A DNA stretch of 64,000 nucleotides, taken from positions 48,485 through 112,484 of the forward strand of contig JAICGN010000002.1 in assembly GCA_025923075.1 (NCBI GenBank), read 5' to 3'. Under the pieces are notes generated by a model. That model was not told the origin of the DNA. It searched no databases and saw only the letters and a program-made list of their open reading frames with translations. This DNA is from Chitinophagaceae bacterium (GTDB lineage Bacteria > Bacteroidota > Bacteroidia > Chitinophagales > Chitinophagaceae). This document shows, piece after piece, positions 1 to 9,258 of this stretch (position 1 is the stretch's first letter; every line of letters begins with the position of its first letter). The translations under genes were made by a program, and so were the position numbers.

Positions 1-848
1 TCAACAGATCTGACAAAGAAATCCTTTCTAAAACTGAAGAAGGTGTTCATTACATGAGTCAGCGTGATTCACTGGAGTCTCTTTACAAGTTTACACTTGA
101 TAAGTATGATTCAGTTAGCGTTGCTAATAATGACCTGTCAGGCAAATTGACCGGCAAACAAGCTGAAGTTGCCAAGTTAAAAGGTGAGATCAGCAGTATT
201 TTGAGAAAGAAAAATGCTACGGCATCAGAACTTGCAAGAGCAAAAACACTTATCGAAGAGCTCAATACGCAAATTGAGACATTACAAGCCGAAGTTACAC
301 GGTTAACTGGCGAAAATCAGGTCCTGACAACTGAGAAAGCGCAGCTGACTGTTGAAAAGGATTCTTTACAAACAAACCTGACTACAACTCAAGGCGAAAA
401 GAAAGTGCTTGAGGAAACAGTTGACGTGGGTTCAACTTTCAGTGCAAGTAATATTGGAATTACCGCGGTAAATGAAAAGAGCGGTGGTAAAGAAAAAGAA
501 ACTAGTACGGCCAAGAAAGTAGACAAATTAGTTGTGTCTTTTAATGTAGAAAACAGGATCGCAAAAAGCGGACCGGCTGACATGTATATCATCGTAACGG
601 CTCCTGATGGGAAAGTTATTTCAACAGAAACTACAGGTGGCGGTACTTTCACAACAAGACAAGACGGTGACCAGGCGTTCACTTACAAGACAACGCTTAA
701 CTATGAGCAAGGTACTCGTCAGAACGTTCAGATACCAGTGATTCAGGAAAAATTCCAGACTGGTGATTATAAAATCCAGGTTTACCACAACGGTTTCAAG
801 ATTGGTGAAGGTGTAAGAACCTTAAAAAAAGGTGGATTATTTAGCTAA
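1..848 (+). CDS. Coiled-coil envelope protein, 5' end cut by window edge
   Basis: The reading frame is open from the first bases of the window, so the ATG at 54 is probably internal and the true start lies upstream. The visible part has a long heptad-rich coiled coil (about residues 20-125 counted from the ATG), then a basic linker, then a beta-rich C-terminal domain ending in a YHNGFKIGEG segment. It is a clear paralogue of the next gene, which carries an N-terminal membrane helix; the missing part here probably has one too. The function is unknown. A periplasmic or envelope-spanning structural role is inferred from the architecture. A strong terminator follows at 883. Confidence 0.75.
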   Translation, partial: NRSDKEILSKTEEGVHYMSQRDSLESLYKFTLDKYDSVSVANNDLSGKLTGKQAEVAKLKGEISSILRKKNATASELARAKTLIEELNTQIETLQAEVTRLTGENQVLTTEKAQLTVEKDSLQTNLTTTQGEKKVLEETVDVGSTFSASNIGITAVNEKSGGKEKETSTAKKVDKLVVSFNVENRIAKSGPADMYIIVTAPDGKVISTETTGGGTFTTRQDGDQAFTYKTTLNYEQGTRQNVQIPVIQEKFQTGDYKIQVYHNGFKIGEGVRTLKKGGLFS

Positions 849-882
849 TCGCAGATTTAATATAGTTTGATCCAATATCTCA

Positions 883-915
883 GTCCCCCGATTTAATCGG
901 GGGACTTTTTTATTT
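883..915 (+). terminator. Rho-independent terminator
   Basis: A perfect 10-bp stem (GTCCCCCGAT at 883-892 with ATCGGGGGAC at 896-905, 3-nt loop) is followed by a T-rich tract. It ends the first coiled-coil gene and separates it from its downstream paralogue. Confidence 0.9.
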
Positions 916-981
916 TAGATTTTTCCACATTGACATTTTGCCTGCTCCTTGTCTTCAATAATTAATTAGCTTGACCCCCCA

Positions 982-1908
982 ATGAGAGATAACAAATCAC
1001 TTCTTTTAGCGCTGATGGCGGGCGGGCTCATTATTACCTGGGTTTACCATATCTATGATAAAAGCCAGTATGCCAACCAAACAAGGGAAGTTTTTGTAAA
1101 AGATTCCCTGGCGGTGGCAGCAGCAGTATCTGATTCCTTGAGACAATACTATACCCGTACACTTGATCAGCTTGGCGACGAAAAGCTGGAGATCGATTCT
1201 ACTAATAACCTATTGAAAGGTGAATTGGGTGAAAAAATTACAGAGATCAATAAACTTCGGATCGAGATCGGCAATATTCTGAAAAGAAAAAACCTTACGC
1301 AGGCTGACCTTACAGAAGCGAAAACCAAAATTGATGATCTGCAGCAACGAATAGATCATTTAAAAACTGAAAACACTTCGCTTGCTGACGAAAGGACGAA
1401 GTTGAATGGCATACTCGCTCAGCTAAATGGCGAAATGAATTCTCTTCAACAAAATATGCAAAAAGTAAGCGCTGAAAATAGAGAACTTAGTCAGAAAATT
1501 AATGACGCCTCTATTTTTATTGCCTCAGAAATAAAGTTTGCAGCTGTTGACGTCCGGCCTGATCAAAAAGAGACAGAAACAAACCAGCAGAAGAAGGCCA
1601 ACAAGTTTGTTACCTCCTTTACTGTGCAAAACAATATCGTTGACCTTGAGAGCGCCGAAGTTGTTGTTGTCGTTTCAGATCCTTCAGGCAAATCCCTGAA
1701 TACAGAGGTTTGGGATGCAGGCAGTTTTGAAACGAAGACTGAGGGGCGGAAAATTTATACAAGGAAGGTGAGATTTGAATATAATAAGGGTGAACCCAAA
1801 CATTTGATTTTTTCACTGGAACCGGAGAGTTTTGAAAAAGGGGTTTACAAGATCAGTCTTTATCACAATGGCGTTCGCATCGGTGAATCAAGTTGGAAGC
1901 TTAGTTGA
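982..1908 (+). CDS. Membrane-anchored coiled-coil protein, paralogue of upstream gene
   Basis: This 308-residue protein has one hydrophobic helix at about residues 7-23, a long coiled coil at about 60-180, and a beta-rich C-terminal domain. That domain shares the pattern K-x-V-x-SF-x-V-x-N and a final YHNGVRIGES segment with the preceding gene. The two are tandem paralogues separated by a terminator, so they are probably transcribed separately. I recognise no named family. The topology suggests an inner-membrane anchor with a coiled coil reaching into the periplasm, which is inference. The start is the ATG just before the hydrophobic segment. Confidence 0.8.
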   Translation: MRDNKSLLLALMAGGLIITWVYHIYDKSQYANQTREVFVKDSLAVAAAVSDSLRQYYTRTLDQLGDEKLEIDSTNNLLKGELGEKITEINKLRIEIGNILKRKNLTQADLTEAKTKIDDLQQRIDHLKTENTSLADERTKLNGILAQLNGEMNSLQQNMQKVSAENRELSQKINDASIFIASEIKFAAVDVRPDQKETETNQQKKANKFVTSFTVQNNIVDLESAEVVVVVSDPSGKSLNTEVWDAGSFETKTEGRKIYTRKVRFEYNKGEPKHLIFSLEPESFEKGVYKISLYHNGVRIGESSWKLS

Positions 1909-1925
1909 CCTGTTATCACGTAGTC

Positions 1926-1952
1926 AAAAAAAACGGCCTCAATCTGAAGCCG
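1926..1952 (-). terminator. Terminator of the TonB receptor gene
   Basis: Read on the minus strand, a 7-bp stem (1946-1952 with 1934-1940, one G-U pair) is followed by eight T residues (1926-1933). It lies just past the stop of the receptor gene. On the plus strand the same hairpin has a C-A mismatch and a weaker T tract, so it probably serves mainly the minus strand. Confidence 0.75.
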
Positions 1953-1979
1953 CTTTGATTTTTGATTGTCGCTCGTCTT

Positions 1980-4886
1980 TTAGAAAATATTATAGCCATA
2001 GCTCACATAGTACAGCCCACCAACATAAGGACTTCCATAACCAGTCCTTGCATAGTGATTAAGTATGTTGGTGCCTCCGATTCTGAATAAGCTTTTGCTT
2101 TTTGGCATCCTGTAGCTTACCTGTGCATCTACCCATGTAAACGCGGGCAGTTGGCCTGCCACAAAAGTTCCTTCGTAATTATTATAATTCTGCCATTTGG
2201 CAATTATATTAAAACCAATCCCCTTCCAAACATTATCATTACGAAGGCTAAGATTTGCCCGAAGGTCAGGTGCATTAAAATAAGTAATAAAACCGTCGGG
2301 AACATCTTTTAATTTGTCAGAGAATACATTACCTGCTATAATATAACGACGTGGAAGTTGGTACTCTAAAGTAACACCCCAACCACTAGCTTTTACAACA
2401 TCTGTGCTATTTTGTGTGTAAGAATAGCCTGTTGATGCAAGAGGATTAAGTGCATTTGTTGGAGTCGCCGCTTTTACCACTGCAACACTTGCAAAGAAAT
2501 TCTGATAGCGACTGTAATATGCATAGGCATCAACAAATAATTTCTTTCCAAGAATTCCTTTGTAGCCGATCTCGCCGGACGAAACGCTTTCTGGATTTAC
2601 GTCAGTGAAAGTAGACGGCTGAAGCAAAGCGGGATTAAAGGCAGCTCTTGCTGCAGAAACTGATTCAGCTGTATATGTGCCGGTATTTAAACCATAATAG
2701 GCAATAAACTCAGGCAATGCGCCTATAAGGGTAACAGAGCCTGTGTTTAAATCTATGTATTGGTTTTGATTCGTTGGAAAGCGATAGGCTGTTTGAAAAG
2801 ACAAACGGATATTGTTGTCTTCTGCCACTCTCATTACGGCTGTAACTCTTGGCGTCCAGCGGCCATCAAAATTCGTTTGCACATCATAGCGAATCGCGCC
2901 GGTAAGTGTGAGAAACTCATCAAATAGTTTTTTCTTTAGTTGCACATAACCTCCCGTTTCACTGATCTTAATTGCTCCCGCACTATCTGCAAAAATTGTC
3001 CCTTGTGAATTCATCACCCATTGCTTCCATTGCAAGCCTGCGATGATCTCTAATTTGTCTGAGAACTCGAAAGCATCAGAAACATTTACCTGGCCTTCGG
3101 CAGCCCACAGGTCAGAACGATCAAGAAATTTAGCCCCGCCTTTTCCGATGGGAGTTGTACTTATTCTTTCTTTGGACGCTAGAAATGCTGAAGTGCCAGG
3201 CAAAGGCCGTCCGGCATCTACTGTAGATCTCGCTGTTGCATGAGCATTTGCCTCACCTGGCGTGGCGCCCGCATTATAAACCGCGTTTTTATATGTGGTA
3301 TAGGCCATAACATAAGTCGGATACCATACAGTGCTTGGTGAAAATGCTTCCTGCATTAATCTTCCAAGAGCAGTTGCCTGGTAAGCGCCACCGGCGTTTT
3401 CCTGTGTGGTATAACCACGAACAAACCAGTTCTTATGGCGGACCTCAAGTTTATGCTGTGCCATAATAAAATCCTTAAGCGAGTAGCGATCGGCACCGGT
3501 GTAAACAGTAGTACCAGTTCCCCAATATGTATTCCATGATGCTTCGATGCCCGGCGTGATCTTATAATGCAGGCCCGCAGTGAATTTAAAATTCAATGCA
3601 CTATAATCCACAAGGTCCCTTTCATTATAACCGGTTCTTGACACATTAGCAGTTTGCGCTATCCAGTTGTTCCGTAAGCCCCAATACAGTGGATCAAATT
3701 GCATAAGAGTTGGCTGCAAGGCAGCAGGATACATCGCATATACTGCATTTCTTGTTGCCTGGTTGGCGCCATTTGGTATTTGGGCATTTAAGTTGGTAAC
3801 AATGTTTGGAATAAGTCCACCGGAAGCCGTATTAACGCCTGCTATATATGCCTGTTGAACAGCTTGTCCCACAAGAAAAATATTAGCGCTGGTCTCATCG
3901 CCGTATACGTTTATTCCATCATAATTAGGATCGGTATTTCTATCGCCGGGAATTACCTTACTCAGTACACTTGTTCTTGCAACATTATCATAGTCGTTGG
4001 CCTCCCAATCTTCTGCTTTTACCAATTGCCATGTAAGCTTGAAGGCGATCTTATTATTAAATGCTTTTGCCCAACGCATCGTCCAATCATAATAAGGTGC
4101 TGCAGGTCTTTGTTTGCCATCCACATGCATAATGCCTTGCTTGACATTAAAACTAAAACCCTGGTATTTGAAAGGATTCTTGCTGGTAATAAGAAGTGTT
4201 CCATTCATTCCACCCGAACCATATAAAGCAGATGATGCGCCGGATAACAGTTCCATATTATCAACATCGAGTTCTGTAAGACCAACTATGTTGCCAACTG
4301 AAAAATTCAAACCCGGTGCCTGGTTATCCATTCCATCGATCAATTGATTAAATCTTGTATTACCACTACTAACGAAACCACGTGTCGTAATCGTTCTGAA
4401 ACCGATGCTGGCAGTGTGCATATCCACGCCTTTAAGGTTTGCCAGTGCTTCATAATAGTTTGGGACAGCAGCATTGCGAAGCGCAGTAGAGCTTAATCTT
4501 TCTACTGTAACCGGGGCGTCAATTATACGTTGTTGTGATCGGGCAGCAGCCACAACGACTTCCTGGCCTATCGTAATTCTGGCAGCCAGCTCAACTTCTA
4601 ATGGAGAAGTTGTGCTGCTTATCTCCATTTCTTTCATTTCAAATTCTGCGTGAGTTAAAACCAAGGTAACCGGAAGTTTTGCGGAAGTATTAATTGAAAA
4701 ATATCCATTATCATCCGTATACGTTCCTAACGCGGTTCCTTTTATAACAACCGAGACTGCAGGAATCGGATCTTTTGTAGTGGAATTGCGAATGGTTCCG
4801 CTTATGGTTACGGCTTGCGCCAAAGTCTGGAGTGAAAATAATACAGTAATCAGGCAAGCAGCCGTAAAGCGCAGGCTTTTACTCAT
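1980..4886 (-). CDS. TonB-dependent outer-membrane receptor
   Basis: The 968-residue precursor starts with a signal peptide (about residues 1-24, ending LAQA). A carboxypeptidase-regulatory-like beta-sandwich follows at about 26-110, then a plug domain at about 118-240 containing TTRGF and a GASSALYGSGG segment typical of plugs, then a 22-strand-type barrel to the C terminus, ending in an aromatic residue. Such receptors import large or scarce nutrients (glycans, siderophores, vitamins) with TonB energy. No SusD partner, sigma factor or hydrolase is adjacent, so the substrate cannot be named. It is transcribed alone and has its own terminator. Confidence 0.9.
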   Translation of the reverse strand: MSKSLRFTAACLITVLFSLQTLAQAVTISGTIRNSTTKDPIPAVSVVIKGTALGTYTDDNGYFSINTSAKLPVTLVLTHAEFEMKEMEISSTTSPLEVELAARITIGQEVVVAAARSQQRIIDAPVTVERLSSTALRNAAVPNYYEALANLKGVDMHTASIGFRTITTRGFVSSGNTRFNQLIDGMDNQAPGLNFSVGNIVGLTELDVDNMELLSGASSALYGSGGMNGTLLITSKNPFKYQGFSFNVKQGIMHVDGKQRPAAPYYDWTMRWAKAFNNKIAFKLTWQLVKAEDWEANDYDNVARTSVLSKVIPGDRNTDPNYDGINVYGDETSANIFLVGQAVQQAYIAGVNTASGGLIPNIVTNLNAQIPNGANQATRNAVYAMYPAALQPTLMQFDPLYWGLRNNWIAQTANVSRTGYNERDLVDYSALNFKFTAGLHYKITPGIEASWNTYWGTGTTVYTGADRYSLKDFIMAQHKLEVRHKNWFVRGYTTQENAGGAYQATALGRLMQEAFSPSTVWYPTYVMAYTTYKNAVYNAGATPGEANAHATARSTVDAGRPLPGTSAFLASKERISTTPIGKGGAKFLDRSDLWAAEGQVNVSDAFEFSDKLEIIAGLQWKQWVMNSQGTIFADSAGAIKISETGGYVQLKKKLFDEFLTLTGAIRYDVQTNFDGRWTPRVTAVMRVAEDNNIRLSFQTAYRFPTNQNQYIDLNTGSVTLIGALPEFIAYYGLNTGTYTAESVSAARAAFNPALLQPSTFTDVNPESVSSGEIGYKGILGKKLFVDAYAYYSRYQNFFASVAVVKAATPTNALNPLASTGYSYTQNSTDVVKASGWGVTLEYQLPRRYIIAGNVFSDKLKDVPDGFITYFNAPDLRANLSLRNDNVWKGIGFNIIAKWQNYNNYEGTFVAGQLPAFTWVDAQVSYRMPKSKSLFRIGGTNILNHYARTGYGSPYVGGLYYVSYGYNIF

Positions 4887-5002
4887 ATTAGGTAATTTTG
4901 GTTTTAAAATGTAATGGAAAAATAAGAATAGTAATTTGTTTGTAAAAATCTAATTTGTAGACAGTAAGGATAAGTTGTTGAAATCTTAAACGGTCTCCGA
5001 TT

Positions 5003-5031
5003 GCGCAAATTTTCTCACCTGTTTACTTTCG
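5003..5031 (+). promoter_or_regulatory. Putative Bacteroidota-type promoter of purC
   Basis: TTG at 5001-5003, a 20-bp spacer and TACTTTCG at 5024-5031 match the Bacteroidota -33 TTG / -7 TAnnTTTG pattern with one mismatch. Only three bases separate the -7 box from the ATG at 5035, so the transcript would begin at or very near the start codon. Confidence 0.45.
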
Positions 5032-5034
5032 GGT

Positions 5035-5973
5035 ATGGCTAATTATCGCTTCCCAAATCAAAGCAATTTTTACAAAGGAAAAGTTCGTGATGTTTATTTT
5101 ATCGGTGACGATTGGCTGGTTATGATCGCGTCAGATCGCATTTCTGCTTTTGATGTAATACTACCTCGCCCCATTCCATTCAAAGGCCAGGTGTTGAACC
5201 AAATTGCTGCGTATATGCTTGGCGAGACAAAAGACATCTGTAATAATTGGTTGGTTGATGTACCCGCTCCCAATGCGTCTGTTGGAAAAAAATGCAAGCC
5301 ATTTAAAATTGAAATGGTTGTTCGTGGAAATCTTGTTGGTCATGCATGGAGAACATATAATTCGGGAAAAAGGATTTTATGCGGAGCGACAATGCCAGAT
5401 GGATTAAAGGAAAATGATCCTTTCCCGGAACCGATAATCACTCCTTCAACAAAAGCTGATGCAGGGCATGATGAAGACATTTCTCCGGACGAAATAATTG
5501 AAAAAGGTTTGGCCACAAAAGATGAATGGAAAAGGCTTAGTCAATATGCTTTGCAACTATTTGAACGGGGAAAACAGATTGCAGCGAAACGGGGATTAAT
5601 ATTAGCAGACACTAAATATGAATTCGGAAAATTAGTCAATGAAATATACCTGATGGATGAAGTTCATACGCCGGACTCATCGCGCTATTTTTATGCAGAG
5701 GGTTTTGAAGAAAGACAAAAAATGGGCGAAAGACAAAAACAATTAAGCAAAGAATTTGTGAGAGAATGGTTGATTGCCAATAATTTTATGGGTAAGGAAG
5801 GACAAACTGTTCCGGTAATGAGTGATGAATGGGTGAATACGATTTCACAACGCTATATTGAACTTTATGAAAAAGTGATCGGGAAAAATTTTGTTGCTGA
5901 AAAATTGAGTGATGAGGAAACTTACAATCGTATCATTTCATCGTTGAATGAATATTCTCCACTTAAAAGTTAA
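5035..5973 (+). CDS. purC: Phosphoribosylaminoimidazole-succinocarboxamide synthase
   Basis: This enzyme joins aspartate to CAIR using ATP, giving SAICAR in de novo purine synthesis. The 312-residue protein has the N-terminal GKVRDVY nucleotide-binding motif at about residues 15-21, the IASDRISAFD signature at about 32-41, and the VRGNLVGHAW segment near residue 100. The length fits the longer PurC form rather than the short (about 240-residue) one. The cytosolic location is typical. The start is the ATG immediately before the conserved N terminus. No other purine gene is in the window. A membrane-protein gene follows after 6 bases. Confidence 0.96.
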   Translation: MANYRFPNQSNFYKGKVRDVYFIGDDWLVMIASDRISAFDVILPRPIPFKGQVLNQIAAYMLGETKDICNNWLVDVPAPNASVGKKCKPFKIEMVVRGNLVGHAWRTYNSGKRILCGATMPDGLKENDPFPEPIITPSTKADAGHDEDISPDEIIEKGLATKDEWKRLSQYALQLFERGKQIAAKRGLILADTKYEFGKLVNEIYLMDEVHTPDSSRYFYAEGFEERQKMGERQKQLSKEFVREWLIANNFMGKEGQTVPVMSDEWVNTISQRYIELYEKVIGKNFVAEKLSDEETYNRIISSLNEYSPLKS

Positions 5974-5979
5974 AATAAC

Positions 5980-6417
5980 ATGTCGCCCGATTCAGTTTTT
6001 CAAACCTGCAGCACAATTGCTATGGCGGGCTGGTTAGTATTGATCGTCATCAGCCCATTCTGGAGCAGCTTCGATAAATTTCTTATTGGTATTGTGATCA
6101 CGCTGTTTGCCGTTGTTTATACATGGCTTATTGTCCAGGTTTTTCGACCGGAAGATTTTGAAAAGTTTGGTTCGCTGACTGGTGTGATGGAATTGTTCAC
6201 CGATAAAACTGCTGTAACGGCCGGCTGGGTCCATTATCTGGCTTTTGATCTTTTTACAGGAATCTGGATAAAAAAGAACGCACAGAAATACGGGATTCGT
6301 CATTTGATCTTAATACCCTGTCTCCTGCTGACTTTTATGCTTGGCCCAATTGGTCTGTTATTATACTTATTGATTCGTGCGGTAAAAACAAAACAATATT
6401 TTGCATCAAACTATTAA
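5980..6417 (+). CDS. ABA4-like (DUF4281) membrane protein
   Basis: This 145-residue protein has about four membrane helices. The segment GWVHYLAFDLFTGIWI at about residues 82-97, followed by a basic stretch and the LGPIGLLLYL helix, is characteristic of the ABA4-like/DUF4281 family. In plants a member acts in neoxanthin formation; bacterial members have no settled function. The gene starts 6 bases after purC and ends 9 bases before another membrane-protein gene, so co-transcription with purC is likely. I infer an inner-membrane location. Confidence 0.75.
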   Translation: MSPDSVFQTCSTIAMAGWLVLIVISPFWSSFDKFLIGIVITLFAVVYTWLIVQVFRPEDFEKFGSLTGVMELFTDKTAVTAGWVHYLAFDLFTGIWIKKNAQKYGIRHLILIPCLLLTFMLGPIGLLLYLLIRAVKTKQYFASNY

Positions 6418-6426
6418 ATCGCCCAT

Positions 6427-7188
6427 ATGGATTTCTTCACTGAACTTAAAAGAAGAAATGACTTATTGTTTTGGTTTGGCTTTTTCAACCTTGCAGTGGC
6501 AATCGCTTGTCTCCTGTTAATGCCATTTGAAGAAACACAGATACTTGGTGTAAACAGATGGCTTAAGCCGTTTAAATTTTATGCTTCTGTTGGCATAATG
6601 GTCCTTACCATGGGATGGTTGTTGTATTATTTGAAAAGTGCTAAAAAAATAAAACTTTATTCATGGCTGATCTTTATATCAATGTTTTTTGAAAATGGAT
6701 TAATTATAACCCAGGCCATCAGGAATACAACTTCACATTTTAATACTACTTCTTCCTTAAATGGTGTCATCTTCCAGGCAATGGGGTTTTTTATCATTGT
6801 ATTTACAATTACTGTCCTATTTGTTTGTATTTCGTTTTTTAGGCAAAAAGAATTTTCAATACCCGGTGCTTATGTATGGGGTGTCAGGCTTGGCATTTTA
6901 TTTTTTTTATTTTTTTCATTGGAAGGCGGTATGATGCTGGGTCTGATGAAGCATACAGTGGGTGGTCCTGATGGTGGCGGCGGCCTGCCATTGGTAAACT
7001 GGAGTACACAATATGGTGATCTCCGCATTGCACATTTTGTTGGCATTCATTCGTTGCAAGCTTTACCATTATTTGGACATTATGTTTCAAAAACAAAAAC
7101 GCAGACTATTTTATTTTCGGCCGTTTATTTTCTCGTTGCATCAGGCTTATTTTTACAAGCCATGAAAGGAATACCTTTGTTTTTCTAA
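6427..7188 (+). CDS. Polytopic membrane protein of unknown function
   Basis: The 253-residue protein has about seven predicted membrane helices, spread from residue 15 to the end, with short loops. A glycine-rich loop (GGPDGGGGLP, about residues 178-187) sits before the helix containing FVGIHSLQALPLFGHY, where two histidines lie in or near the membrane. I do not recognise a named family with confidence. It sits between the ABA4-like gene and an NmrA-like gene with gaps of about 9 bases, which suggests one operon, but the shared role is unknown. Confidence 0.7.
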   Translation: MDFFTELKRRNDLLFWFGFFNLAVAIACLLLMPFEETQILGVNRWLKPFKFYASVGIMVLTMGWLLYYLKSAKKIKLYSWLIFISMFFENGLIITQAIRNTTSHFNTTSSLNGVIFQAMGFFIIVFTITVLFVCISFFRQKEFSIPGAYVWGVRLGILFFLFFSLEGGMMLGLMKHTVGGPDGGGGLPLVNWSTQYGDLRIAHFVGIHSLQALPLFGHYVSKTKTQTILFSAVYFLVASGLFLQAMKGIPLFF

Positions 7189-7197
7189 TTTGTCTTT

Positions 7198-8064
7198 ATG
7201 CAAAAAATATTATTTATTGGTGGGTCAGGTATGTTGGGCAGACCGGTAGCACTGGAATTAATGAGATCCGGGTTTCCGGTTACATTCCTTGGAAGAGATG
7301 TTGAAAAGCTGCAAAAGCTTTTTCCAAATGCGGCTGTAGTCAAAGGTGATGTGTTTGATATTTCGTCATTAGAGGCGGCTATGGCGGGGCAGGAGATCGT
7401 TTATGCAAACCTTTCTGTAGCGCAGTCATCGAAGAAAAAGGACCCACAACCTGAAAGAGAAGGAGTAGCTAATATCATTGAGGCGGCTAAAAAATCAGGC
7501 ATTAAACGCATCGCTTATCTTTCCTCACTGATAAAAAATTACCAGGGGATGAATGGCTTTAGCTGGTGGTCATTTGAATTGAAGCAGGCAGCGGTGGATG
7601 CCATAAAAAGATCGGGCTTAAACTATAGTATTTTTTATGCTTCCACATTTATGGAAACACTCGACAGGCAGATGTTACAGGGTACACGTTTAATGGTTGC
7701 AGGAAAATCAGAAGCACCGATGTGGTTTATTGCCGGAAAAGATTATGGCGTACAAGTGGCATGGGCATTAAAAAAAGCTGGTGACAGCAACCAGGAATAC
7801 AATATCCAAGGCCTGGAGCCATTTACTTTTGACGAAGCAGCAAAGGTTTTTACTCAGAATGTAAAGTCACCAATAAAAATTATGAAAGCCCCTCTTGCTC
7901 CGTTAAAATACCTTGGAATTTTAAATCAGCGGGTGAATTACGCTTATCATATTTGCGAAGCGTTAAATAAATACCCGGAGAAATTTGAAAGCGAAAATGC
8001 CTGGAATGATCTTGGCAAACCTTCCACTACATTAGCAGAGTATGCTGCTTCATTAAAACTATAG
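7198..8064 (+). CDS. NAD(P)-binding NmrA/atypical SDR-family protein
   Basis: The N-terminal GGSGMLGRPVALEL motif (about residues 8-21) is a Rossmann dinucleotide-binding turn of the NmrA/atypical short-chain dehydrogenase type. At 288 residues it fits that family. A classical YxxxK catalytic pair is not evident; YLSS near residue 107 marks the usual beta strand. It may be an oxidoreductase or epimerase acting on a small metabolite, or a redox sensor. The substrate is unknown. It lies 9 bases after a membrane-protein gene and 10 bases before a lactonase-like gene, so it is probably in the same operon. Confidence 0.8.
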   Translation: MQKILFIGGSGMLGRPVALELMRSGFPVTFLGRDVEKLQKLFPNAAVVKGDVFDISSLEAAMAGQEIVYANLSVAQSSKKKDPQPEREGVANIIEAAKKSGIKRIAYLSSLIKNYQGMNGFSWWSFELKQAAVDAIKRSGLNYSIFYASTFMETLDRQMLQGTRLMVAGKSEAPMWFIAGKDYGVQVAWALKKAGDSNQEYNIQGLEPFTFDEAAKVFTQNVKSPIKIMKAPLAPLKYLGILNQRVNYAYHICEALNKYPEKFESENAWNDLGKPSTTLAEYAASLKL

Positions 8065-8074
8065 AACTATTCCT

Positions 8075-9202
8075 ATGCTAAGATCTGTTTTTCTTTTTGT
8101 GGGGTTACATCTTATCCTTGGCCTCAGTCTTCGCAGCCAAAATGCTAAAGACCAGTTTCTCATTCTTGGCACTTATACTTCAGAGCAAAGCGACGGAGTG
8201 TATGTCTATAAATTCAATACAGAGACTGGTGAAAACAGTTTCGTTAGTTCTGTAAAAACGTCTAACCCGTCATTTGTTGCTGTTTCGCCCAATAAAAAAT
8301 TTGTGTATGTTGTAAATGAAGATGATCCGGGTAATGTAACCGCCTTTTCATTCAACAGGTCAAATGGTCAGCTTGCTCAATTGAATCAGCAACCGTCCCA
8401 TGGAAGACATCCATGTTATATTACGATTGATAAAAACGGTAAATGGGTGATCGTGGGAAATTACAGCAGCGGGACCATCGCAGTGTATCCTACGAACAAA
8501 GATGGTTCATTAGGCAGTGCTACCGACTCTGTTTTGCACGAAGGTAGCAGTGTAAATTCTGAAAGACAGGAAGCTGCACATGTGCATGCAACTGTATTGA
8601 ATAAAAATAATAAAACATTGTATGTACCTGATCTTGGAATGGACATGGTAGCGATGTACAATCTTGATAACAAAACAGGCAAGCTCAAAGAATTCCCTAC
8701 TCCCTTTGTGGCTACAGAACCGGGAGCTGGTCCAAGACATTTAGATATTCATCCCAACGGAAAATATGCTTACCTGATGGAAGAAATGAACGGTGCTGTT
8801 TCGGTTTATAAAATAGAAAATGACGGTTATTTGAGCTTGTTGCAGAATATTTCTGGCTTACCAAGAGATTTTAATGGTGTTGTAGGCAGTGCCGATATTC
8901 ATGTTTCTCCTGATGGGAAATTTTTATATTGTTCCAATCGCGGCGAGAGTAATACAATCGGGATCTTTAGTATCAATCAATCCAATGGCCAATTGAATTG
9001 GATCGATCATCAGTCAACGCTGGGTAAAACGCCGCGCAATTTCAATATTGATCCCACCGGTAATTTTCTTTTAGTTGCCAATCAAAACAGTGACGAAGTA
9101 GTAATTTTCAAGAGGGATAAACAAACTGGTTTGTTGACAGATACCGGAAAAAGGATCAATGTTTCTAAGCCTGTTTGTTTGAAATGGATACCTGTTGAAT
9201 AA
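8075..9202 (+). CDS. Secreted lactonase-family beta-propeller protein
   Basis: A signal peptide (about residues 1-22) is followed by repeated blades with the pattern SPNKKFVYVVN, HPNGKYAYLMEE and SPDGKFLYCSNRG, as in the seven-bladed propeller lactonases related to E. coli Pgl. These enzymes hydrolyse 6-phosphogluconolactone or other lactones. The export signal argues against a central role in the pentose phosphate pathway and for a periplasmic lactone or carboxy-muconate-like substrate, which is inference. The length of 375 residues is typical with the signal. It closes the run of closely spaced genes that starts at purC. Confidence 0.85.
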   Translation: MLRSVFLFVGLHLILGLSLRSQNAKDQFLILGTYTSEQSDGVYVYKFNTETGENSFVSSVKTSNPSFVAVSPNKKFVYVVNEDDPGNVTAFSFNRSNGQLAQLNQQPSHGRHPCYITIDKNGKWVIVGNYSSGTIAVYPTNKDGSLGSATDSVLHEGSSVNSERQEAAHVHATVLNKNNKTLYVPDLGMDMVAMYNLDNKTGKLKEFPTPFVATEPGAGPRHLDIHPNGKYAYLMEEMNGAVSVYKIENDGYLSLLQNISGLPRDFNGVVGSADIHVSPDGKFLYCSNRGESNTIGIFSINQSNGQLNWIDHQSTLGKTPRNFNIDPTGNFLLVANQNSDEVVIFKRDKQTGLLTDTGKRINVSKPVCLKWIPVE

Positions 9203-9211
9203 AATTTTGAT

Positions 9212-9231
9212 CCCCGGCCTAAAGGCCGCGG
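9212..9231. repeat. Intergenic palindrome CCGGCCTAAAGGCC type
   Basis: A short inverted repeat built on CGGCC-TAAA-GGCCG lies between the lactonase-like gene and the dehydratase gene. A related copy in the opposite orientation lies at 29184-29203. It can form a hairpin but has no T tract after it, so a terminator role is uncertain. Confidence 0.5.
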
Positions 9232-9258
9232 CAACTCATTAAAATACTTCAGTCAATT

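Noticed and set aside
3855..4226. Plus-strand frame of 123 residues inside the TonB receptor gene
   Set aside because: It is antisense to a well-supported receptor and has no recognisable pattern.
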